Shown: one piece after another, positions 13,254-18,710 of the stretch
How positions within the stretch are numbered: the stretch's first letter is position 1
How the letters are laid out: every line of letters starts with the position of its first letter
DNA from: Bacillota bacterium
Lineage (GTDB): Bacteria; Bacillota; DTU030
DNA length: 25,656 nucleotides
NCBI GenBank assembly: GCA_012842325.1
Contig: DUTA01000132.1
Coordinates: 1-25,656 of the forward strand
Reading direction: 5' to 3'
Translations under genes and position numbers: made by a program
The notes under the pieces: generated by a model
What the model saw: the letters and a program-made list of their open reading frames with translations, nothing else
What the model was told of the DNA's origin: nothing
Databases searched by the model: none

Positions 13254-13344
13254 TTATTACGCTTTAAGGTACTTTTACTTAGGGTCAAAAAATAGGGGGC
13301 TTAAATTGCTCTATACCAGTAATATTCGGATAAATCTGTATCAA

Positions 13345-13416
13345 GCGTCTAGACGTCTAGTCTTCCAGTCTTCTAGTTTCCTAAGCGTCTAGTTTCTAAG
13401 CCGCCTGGACGCTCAG
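13345..13416. repeat. Degenerate 8-bp-period repeat array 3
   Basis: Nine 8-bp units: GCGTCTAG, ACGTCTAG, TCTTCCAG, TCTTCTAG, TTTCCTAA, GCGTCTAG, TTTCTAAG (core shifted by one base), CCGCCTGG, ACGCTCAG. It ends 9 bases before the GGGGGTGA ribosome site of the next gene, so it directly abuts that gene's translation start region. Confidence 0.8.
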
Positions 13417-13436
13417 GATTGATCGGGGGTGATACC

Positions 13437-14303
13437 GTGCCGAAGCCTCGAAATCCGGAGTGGAGGACGCTCCATGGGGTGGCAGACAGTAAAAGGGAAA
13501 TCCTGCGCCGGACGTTCCTTGAGGGCATGAGGGAGTTCTCTTCCAACATCACCCTGGCCGAGCTTGAAAGGGCGATTGAGTCAGGCGATCCAAAGAAAGT
13601 GGAAGATGCCATCCCCTGGGACGAGCTGCCTCCATATCTTGAGGACATGGCCGAAGAGCTCATTACCATCGTGCGCGACGGGGCAAGGGCATCGGAGAAG
13701 TACCTGCCGGAAGCGGTGCAGATGAGGGTGCGCTTTGACCTCCTAAACCCGCGATCTGTTGAGTTCATCCGGCAGTACCGCTTTGACCTCATCCGGGAGA
13801 TCACAGACGCATCGCGGGAAGGCGTGCAGAAGATCATCCAGCGCGCTTTTGAAGAAGGGATGCACCCATATAAGGCCGCACGGCTCATCCGTGATATCGT
13901 GGGCTTAACTGAAACCCAGGCCCTGGCCGTGGATAACTTCCGCCGGGGCTTACTTGCCCAGGGCGTTCCTGAAGGGAAAGCGTTAGAGCGAGCCCAGCGT
14001 TATGCCGAGAGGCTTCACAGGAGAAGGGCAGAGACTATCGCGAGAACCGAGACTATCCGTGCAGCAAGCGCTGGGCAGTCCATACTCTGGCAGGAAGGTG
14101 TGGCCGAGGGCCTTATCCAGCCGTCGCGCACATGGCGGGTCTGGATTACGACACCTGATGATCGCTTGTGCCCCATCTGTGAGCAGATGGACGGCCAGAG
14201 GGTGAGGATTCAAGAGAGCTTCCAGAGCGCACTTGGTGCCGTCTATGCGCCTCCTGTGCATCCCAACTGTCGGTGCGCTGTTGCTCTTGAGTTCGAAGAG
14301 TAA
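13437..14303 (+). CDS. Mu F-like minor head / head morphogenesis protein
   Basis: 288 residues from GTG 13437, chosen for GGGGGTGAT just upstream; an in-frame TTG at 13419 overlaps that site. The N-terminal ~150 residues are helical. The C-terminal part has RRAETIARTETIRAASAGQS, then WITTPDDRLCPICEQMDGQ and APPVHPNCRC. This RTE / CPxCxxxxG / HPxCRC combination defines the phage Mu F-like head morphogenesis domain (SPP1 gp7-like), with Cys/His residues that probably bind a metal. A few copies are packaged in the head near the portal. It normally follows the portal gene directly; here 589 bp of repeats separate them. Confidence 0.9.
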   Translation: MPKPRNPEWRTLHGVADSKREILRRTFLEGMREFSSNITLAELERAIESGDPKKVEDAIPWDELPPYLEDMAEELITIVRDGARASEKYLPEAVQMRVRFDLLNPRSVEFIRQYRFDLIREITDASREGVQKIIQRAFEEGMHPYKAARLIRDIVGLTETQALAVDNFRRGLLAQGVPEGKALERAQRYAERLHRRRAETIARTETIRAASAGQSILWQEGVAEGLIQPSRTWRVWITTPDDRLCPICEQMDGQRVRIQESFQSALGAVYAPPVHPNCRCAVALEFEE

Positions 14304-14312
14304 AGGGGGGAT

Positions 14313-14993
14313 ATGATGCCTTATGACAGGATAAGCGATCTGCCGGAGCCGGTGAAGAATGTCCTGCCCAGGGAAGCTGCTGAAGTCTGGAGGGCTGCCT
14401 TCAACTCTGCAGAAAAAGCCGGAAACAGTGAAGAATCCGCAGCTAGAATCGCCTGGAGCGCAGTTAAGCGTGCAGGATGGGAGAAAGGGCCGAACGGCAC
14501 CTGGGTAAAGGTGAAGGCGGCAAAGGAAGCGGAGAGCTTTTTTAACTGGCTGACGGAGCTCGTCTCCAAAGCCGCAAGGCTCTCCAAACAAAGGGAAAGC
14601 CCAAAACCTAAAGGGGAGACGGTTACCAAACAGCTCATAACTGGCATCCTTAAAGTCGATCAGGAAAAGCAGATTGTAAGTGGCATCGTGCTTGAGCCTG
14701 ATACCGAAGATGCTCAGGGCGATATCATCTCGGCTGAAGAGATCGAAAAGGCGGCGCACGGCTTTCTGGTCAAATCCCGCGTGGTCGGGAAGTTCCACTC
14801 GGAAGTGGCTAAAGCTGATGTCGTGGAAAGCTACATTGCGCCCCAGGATTTCACTATCAACGACCAGACGGTCAAAAAGGGCAGCTGGGTGATGAGCGTT
14901 AAGGTGCACGATCCTGATCTTTGGGAGCAGATTAAAGCTGGCGAGGTTACGGGCTTTTCCATCGGAGCTGTTGGCATAAGGCAGTCTATCTGA
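14313..14993 (+). CDS. ChaB domain fused to XkdF-like protease/maturation domain
   Basis: 226 residues; ATG ATG after AAAGGGGGG. Residues about 5-68 (ISDLPEPVKNVLPREAAEVW, AFNSAEK, IAWSAVKRAGWEKGPNGTWV) match the ChaB fold. A basic linker (about 70-105) leads to residues 108-226, which match the N-terminal part of XkdF-type phage proteins thought to be prohead serine proteases: TGILKVDQEKQIVSGIVLEP, AQGDIISAEEIEKAAHGFL, FHSEVAKADVVESYIAPQDF, GSWVMSVKVHDPDLWEQIKA, GFSIGAVG. The protein stops just where XkdF proteins normally continue with VSLVxxPAN; that motif begins the next gene. It probably acts in capsid maturation. Confidence 0.8.
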   Translation: MMPYDRISDLPEPVKNVLPREAAEVWRAAFNSAEKAGNSEESAARIAWSAVKRAGWEKGPNGTWVKVKAAKEAESFFNWLTELVSKAARLSKQRESPKPKGETVTKQLITGILKVDQEKQIVSGIVLEPDTEDAQGDIISAEEIEKAAHGFLVKSRVVGKFHSEVAKADVVESYIAPQDFTINDQTVKKGSWVMSVKVHDPDLWEQIKAGEVTGFSIGAVGIRQSI

Positions 14994-15006
14994 AAGGGGG
15001 GATTAG

Positions 15007-15900
15007 ATGCCTAATGTCCTAACCGATCTCGATGTCGCAGAAGTATCTCTTGTGAAAAAGCCTGCTAACAAGCGGGCCTTTTTGCTGTTCAAACAACTTG
15101 ATGAAGGGGGCGAAGAGAGAGTGCCTGATCTGAAGGAGAAACTGATTGAGCTGATCACCAGCGAAGCTCCGCTTGAGCTTGAGGAAAAGCTGGAGCTTAT
15201 CGAGGGCCAGGAAGGGCTCACAGAAGAGTGCAGAGAGATCGTCAAAGAGGTTGTGAAGGTCCTTAGGGCTTACAAGGCTGATCTGCCGGAGGATATTTTG
15301 GAGGTCATTGCTGAGCTCGCGGAGCTAAAGCTGCCGGAGCGCATCGTAGACCAGAAGCCTAGGGCCGAAGAGGAAGAGAAGATCGAGATCATGGCTGGTT
15401 TCCCAAGGCCGATCAAGAAGGCTGACGGCAGCTATGATCTTTCGGGTGTGCCCAAGGAGCAGCGGGCTATCGTTGAGGCACTCTGGAAACAGGCAGAGCG
15501 TGCCGATCAGCTTGCAAAAGAGCTCCGTGAGGAAAAGGAGCTCCGCATCCGCAAGGAATTCGAGGAACGGGCTAAACAGTTTGACAATCTGCCCATCTCT
15601 GCTGAAGAGCTGGGGCGCATCCTCCAGGCTTTCCATGAGAAGGCCAAAGAAGAATACGATAAGATTGAACGCCTCCTGCGTGCTGTAAACGAAGCACTCG
15701 GGCAGAGCGAGATTCTAAAAGAGCTCGGCTCCTCCTATAACGGCACCTCCGGCGGTGCATGGACGAAGATCGAGAAGCTCGCGCAAGGGCTCATTCAGAA
15801 GGATGCCAACCTCACCAAAGAAAAGGCGATCTCCATCGTGCTTGAGGCCAATCCACAGCTTTACGCTGAATACCTGGCCGAGCAGCAGAGGAAGAAGTAA
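15007..15900 (+). CDS. XkdF C-terminal-like / scaffold-like capsid assembly protein
   Basis: 297 residues; ATG after GAAAGGGGGG. The first 30 residues, DLDVAEVSLVKKPANKRAFL, are the motif that closes the XkdF domain in full-length relatives, so this gene starts with the detached end of the upstream protein's domain. Residues 30-170 are very rich in E, K and L (coiled coil). Residues 130-297 run through GFPRPIKKADGSYDLSGVPK, a long charged helix, and LTKEKAISIVLEANPQLYAE near the end, as seen in phage scaffold or protease-scaffold proteins. It lies just before the cement and major capsid genes, the usual place for a scaffold. Function is inferred from context and composition. Confidence 0.75.
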   Translation: MPNVLTDLDVAEVSLVKKPANKRAFLLFKQLDEGGEERVPDLKEKLIELITSEAPLELEEKLELIEGQEGLTEECREIVKEVVKVLRAYKADLPEDILEVIAELAELKLPERIVDQKPRAEEEEKIEIMAGFPRPIKKADGSYDLSGVPKEQRAIVEALWKQAERADQLAKELREEKELRIRKEFEERAKQFDNLPISAEELGRILQAFHEKAKEEYDKIERLLRAVNEALGQSEILKELGSSYNGTSGGAWTKIEKLAQGLIQKDANLTKEKAISIVLEANPQLYAEYLAEQQRKK

Positions 15901-15921
15901 AACCCTAAAAAGAAAGGCAGG

Positions 15922-16314
15922 GTGATGATGATGGCATGGGAGATTCCTGTACTAGATATAAGCCTCGTGGCGGCTGACGATCTCCAGGACTTCCAGTATT
16001 TCTTCGTTAAGGTCAACTCTGACGGCGAAGTGGAGCTCGCTGGAGACGGTGAAGCGGCTCTCGGGGTCCTCCAGAATAAGCCGGGTGAAGCAACCGGTGC
16101 AGGCGGTGAGGCAGCCTCTATCCGCATCTACGGCGTGTCTAAGGTCGTAGCTGCCGAGGCAATCGATCCGGGCGAAGAGGTCGCATCGGACGCTGACGGC
16201 AAGGCGAAGGTCGCTGGTTCCGGCGATCGAGTGCTGGGGGTTGCCTTAACTGCTGCTGCGAACGAGGACGAGATCATCTCCATTGCGCTCTATCACGGGC
16301 CGGAGCTGGCCTAA
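15922..16314 (+). CDS. Capsid cement / decoration-like protein (DUF2190 type)
   Basis: 130 residues. Four tandem ATGs (15922-15933) follow GGCAGGGTG; the ribosome probably uses the second or third. The Gly/Ala/Val-rich pattern GEAALGVLQNKPGEATGAGG, then VSKVVAAEAIDPGEEVASDA and GDRVLGVALTAAANEDEIIS, matches small beta-rich capsid decoration proteins of the DUF2190 type (GxVxxPxxxGxxVxxD), which trimerise on the outer capsid. The location directly before the major capsid gene agrees. No signal or membrane segment. Confidence 0.75.
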   Translation: MMMMAWEIPVLDISLVAADDLQDFQYFFVKVNSDGEVELAGDGEAALGVLQNKPGEATGAGGEAASIRIYGVSKVVAAEAIDPGEEVASDADGKAKVAGSGDRVLGVALTAAANEDEIISIALYHGPELA

Positions 16315-16345
16315 CGAGTCTTTAAGCTAAAGGGGGGTTAAAAGG

Positions 16346-17329
16346 ATGCCAATCCCAACTCCAGGGGATGTCCATGTTAATCGACCGTTAACTAACATCT
16401 CTATCGCGTATATCCAGGAAGCAACCGCGTTTATCGCAGATAAGGTCTTCCCAACGGTGCCTGTGCAGAAGCAGTCGGACAGGTACTTTAAGTACCTGAA
16501 GGAAGATTGGTTCCGTTCTGAAGCGAAAGAGCGTGCTCCGGCAACCGAATCGGCGGGCTCCGGCTGGCGCATTGACAACACGCCTACGTATTATGCAACG
16601 GTCTTTGCAGTCCACAAGGACGTAGACGATTTCACGAGAGCCAATTCCGACGAGCCCATCGACATGGACCGGGACGCAACCCTTTGGGTAACCCAGCAGC
16701 TGCTCTTAAAGAGGGAGCAGGTATGGGCCCAGAACTACTTCAGAACAACCGTTTGGGATACCGACCTGCAGGGCGTGCCTGCCGGCCCTGGCGCAGGGCA
16801 GTTCCTGCAGTGGGACCAAGCAAGCTCGACACCTATTGAGGACATTACGGGTGCAGCTGTCCTGATCGCTCAAAAGACCGGCTTCAGGCCGAACGTGCTT
16901 GTGCTCTCGCCTACGGTCTACAACGCTATCAGGAACCATCCAGATGTGCTCGACCGCATCAAATACACCCAGCGAGGGGTAGTTACCACCGAGATTCTCG
17001 CTGGGCTTTTTGATGTCGAGCGGGTGCTCGTGCCTTGGGGCGTAATCAACCCAGCACCTGAAGGCGTGCCCGGGGATGCTGATTTCGACTTCATCTTCGG
17101 CAACCACGCTCTCCTTGTCTACGCTAACCCAACACCTTCTATCCTGCAGCCGTCTGGCGGGTATATCTTCTCCTGGACCGGCTACCTCGGCGCAGGGCCT
17201 GCTGGGAACCGGATTAAGCGGTTCCGCATTGAGCAGATCGGTGCCGACCGGATAGAGGGTGAGATCGCTTTCGACGCGAAGCTTGTTGCGCCTGACCTCG
17301 GCGTGTTCTTCGCAAATGCTGTTGCCTGA
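16346..17329 (+). CDS. Major capsid protein
   Basis: 327 residues; ATG with GGGGGG and AAAGG upstream. Features of HK97-fold capsid proteins of this head type are seen: an N-arm (RPLTNISIAYIQEATAFIAD, KVFPTVPVQKQSDRYFKYL), YYATVFAVHKDVDDFTRANS, the long spine helix region, NVLVLSPTVYNAIRNHPDVL, the DRIKYTQRG motif, an AGLFDVERVLVP segment and a beta-rich end (IEGEIAFDAKLVAPDLGVFF). It forms the icosahedral shell. There is no long N-terminal delta domain, in line with a separate scaffold-like gene upstream. Confidence 0.9.
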   Translation: MPIPTPGDVHVNRPLTNISIAYIQEATAFIADKVFPTVPVQKQSDRYFKYLKEDWFRSEAKERAPATESAGSGWRIDNTPTYYATVFAVHKDVDDFTRANSDEPIDMDRDATLWVTQQLLLKREQVWAQNYFRTTVWDTDLQGVPAGPGAGQFLQWDQASSTPIEDITGAAVLIAQKTGFRPNVLVLSPTVYNAIRNHPDVLDRIKYTQRGVVTTEILAGLFDVERVLVPWGVINPAPEGVPGDADFDFIFGNHALLVYANPTPSILQPSGGYIFSWTGYLGAGPAGNRIKRFRIEQIGADRIEGEIAFDAKLVAPDLGVFFANAVA

Positions 17330-17364
17330 TAACAGGGCTTAGCCCTAACTTGGAGGGGATATTC

Positions 17365-17745
17365 ATGGAGAAGGTTTTTGTAGCAGGCAGAAGGCTCAAG
17401 ATAGGTGATGATCTCAGGTTCCCTGGGGACCCTGTGCCGGAGGTGGCTCTTTTCACCGAACGGCAGAAGAGGGTGCTTCTAAACACAGGGCATGTCATCT
17501 TAAAGGGCCTCGATGAGCTTAATCCTGACCAGCACGAAAAACTTTCTCAGTATCTCGAAAAGATGCAGCCAAAACACGTTGGAGGCGGTGTCTATGAGCT
17601 ACCTACTGGACGACGGGTCAAGGGAAAAGAAAAAGCCTTCAAGGCGATGGAGGCTTTTGGATTTTTTCTAGGTGAGGTTGAGCCGGAAGCCAAAAAGGAG
17701 CCTGCTCAGGAAGAAGAGGATGATGATAAGGTAGGTGAGCCTTAG
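17365..17745 (+). CDS. Unknown small structural-region protein
   Basis: 126 residues from ATG 17365, chosen for GGAGGGG upstream; an in-frame TTG at 17350 overlaps that site. The N-terminus (VFVAGRRLKIGDDLRFPGDP) is a short beta region, with helical segments next and a strongly acidic tail (about 30 residues of E, D, K, P). No family recognised. Its position directly after the major capsid gene is where head accessory proteins are usually encoded. The segment FTERQKRVLLNTGHVILKG could be a DNA- or head-binding element, but this is speculation. Confidence 0.65.
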   Translation: MEKVFVAGRRLKIGDDLRFPGDPVPEVALFTERQKRVLLNTGHVILKGLDELNPDQHEKLSQYLEKMQPKHVGGGVYELPTGRRVKGKEKAFKAMEAFGFFLGEVEPEAKKEPAQEEEDDDKVGEP

Positions 17746-17759
17746 AAGGGGCTGATCTG

Positions 17760-18131
17760 ATGGTTCTACTCTGCAATAAGCCGACACTTAGGTTCGGCGG
17801 AAAGACGTATCAGTTGGGGCAGCCGATTCCTTTCCATGTGGTAGGAAAGAACGTGGCTGCCCTTCGTGCTGCTGGGAAGATTAGGACGGCTGATTTAACT
17901 GAGCGCGAGGGCTATACCCACGGCTCCAGGTTTAAGAAGTACGAGCCGCCTTTCGTCGGCAGCTTCGTTGACGGAGAATCTACTGTGAGCGCAAGTCTGG
18001 CTCTTGATATGGCCTTTGGAAGCTCTGTGGAGAACCAAGCGGGGATTTCTGCTGCTGTGGGGCTTTCCATGCAGTTTGAAGGCACGGTCGAGGGCGAAGC
18101 GGAGGTAATCGGCGATGCAGGTATCGACTGA
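17760..18131 (+). CDS. Small protein ending in the 20-residue repeats shared with the fibre protein
   Basis: 123 residues; ATG after AAGGGGCTGATCTG. The first ~65 residues (TLRFGGKTYQLGQPIPFHVV, then AALRAAGKIRTAD) form a small domain of unknown type. Residues about 67-123 are three units of a 20-residue repeat: VGSFVDGESTVSASLALDMA, FGSSVENQAGISAAVGLSMQ and FEGTVEGEAEVIGD (shortened). These match the repeats of the 740-residue protein at 18711, [LI]xG-x-[IV]-x-[AG]-x-S-x-[LV]. A shared repeat may mean that the two proteins assemble together or that a repeat block moved between the genes. The end overlaps a 40-residue gene. Confidence 0.7.
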   Translation: MVLLCNKPTLRFGGKTYQLGQPIPFHVVGKNVAALRAAGKIRTADLTEREGYTHGSRFKKYEPPFVGSFVDGESTVSASLALDMAFGSSVENQAGISAAVGLSMQFEGTVEGEAEVIGDAGID

Positions 18132-18237
18132 TAAGGGAAAGAGTGGCCGCAGCCCAAAGGTGCACTCGAAAATCAAGGTTAAGGGCGATCTGACGGTTAA
18201 AAAGGCTGAAGAGAAAGGAAAGGGGGGAAATAAATGA
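18115..18237 (+). CDS. Very small basic protein (40 residues)
   Basis: ATG 18115 follows a perfect GGAGGT (18101-18106) with an 8-base spacer. The stop TGA overlaps the next gene's ATG as ATGA (18234-18237). It overlaps the upstream gene by 17 bases. The product is Lys-rich (KVHSKIKVKGDLTVKK, then KAEEKGKGGNK) with an expected high positive charge. No family is recognised. The perfect ribosome site and four-base coupling on its downstream side make translation likely. A role as a DNA- or capsid-binding peptide, or simply as a coupling leader for the next gene, is inference. Confidence 0.6.
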   Translation: MQVSTDKGKSGRSPKVHSKIKVKGDLTVKKAEEKGKGGNK

Positions 18238-18656
18238 GCTTCACGGAGGCACTTGAAAAGGCTCTGCTTGACCTTGTATGGGGCGGCAGCGCATACTCTG
18301 CTGCAGCGAACCTTTATATCGGGCTTTCGACAACGGCCATCAACAACGACGGCACGGGCATCACAGAGCCTGATCCTTTGGACGATTACGCCAGGGTTGA
18401 GGTTACGAACGATGCCACTGAGTGGCCGAACGCAACCGCGGGCGGGCCGTCTGTCAAACAGAACGCGAATGAGCTGTCCTTCCCAACGGCAACGGGCAGC
18501 TGGGGCACCGTTACGCACTTCTTCTTCTCAACCGATCCGACCTCGACTGATCCAGAGGACATCATCGCTTTCGGTGCGCTCGATGTGCCGCGTACTATTG
18601 AGGAAAACGACACGGCGAGCTTTGCCGCCAATGCCATCACTATTACTTTAGACTAG
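18234..18656 (+). CDS. Phage tail-fibre-like structural protein (small, YIGLSTT type)
   Basis: 140 residues; ATG after AAAGGGGGG. The sequence ANLYIGLSTTAINNDGTGI, then ARVEVTNDATEWPNATAGG, LSFPTATGSWGTVTHFFFS and a beta-rich end is characteristic of a small family annotated as phage tail fibre proteins (YxGLSTxx ... YxRxxV ... WPxAxxG ... FPxAxGSWGTV). The molecular role is not well established. It lies between capsid and head-tail connector genes, so a place on the head surface or at the neck is possible. A strong hairpin follows directly after its stop. Confidence 0.75.
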   Translation: MSFTEALEKALLDLVWGGSAYSAAANLYIGLSTTAINNDGTGITEPDPLDDYARVEVTNDATEWPNATAGGPSVKQNANELSFPTATGSWGTVTHFFFSTDPTSTDPEDIIAFGALDVPRTIEENDTASFAANAITITLD

Positions 18657-18659
18657 ATC

Positions 18660-18685
18660 GGAAAGCCCCTTAAACGGGGCTTTCC
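18660..18685 (+). terminator. Perfect hairpin between the small fibre gene and the LamG-repeat gene
   Basis: GGAAAGCCCC (18660-18669), loop TTAAAC, GGGGCTTTCC (18676-18685): ten perfect pairs. The tract after the stem is TACTC, not a T-run, so it may be a weak terminator, or a barrier that lowers or protects transcript ends before the large gene at 18711. Confidence 0.6.
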
Positions 18686-18710
18686 TACTCATTAAAGGAG
18701 GTTCTGCGGT

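Larger units (their letters stand above)
12848..13436. other. Non-coding insertion between portal and next head gene
   Basis: About 590 bp without a credible gene, inside an otherwise tightly packed head operon. It holds two 8-bp-period arrays (12869-12988 and 13345-13416), a degenerate ~40-bp direct repeat (13026-13064 and 13184-13228), an AGGGTA/TACCCT hairpin near 13104-13123, and a stable hairpin with two competing 5' arms (13199-13253). A 74-codon open frame at 13168 has no ribosome site and ends inside a repeat array. Confidence 0.75.

Noticed and set aside
13168..13392. 74-codon + strand open frame in the portal/Mu F-like gap
   Set aside because: No ribosome site, and its end reads through the 8-bp array (SSSFLSV). 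Looks like chance.
914..13416. CRISPR array interpretation of the short repeats
   Set aside because: Units are 8 bp without spacers and strongly degenerate; no cas genes are present.
13983..14909. 308-codon - strand open frame
   Set aside because: Lies wholly antisense to the Mu F-like and ChaB/XkdF-like genes, both of which have clear domains; GC-rich codon bias often opens such shadows.
17895..18518. 207-codon - strand open frame
   Set aside because: Antisense to three structural genes and lacks a credible ribosome site or domain.
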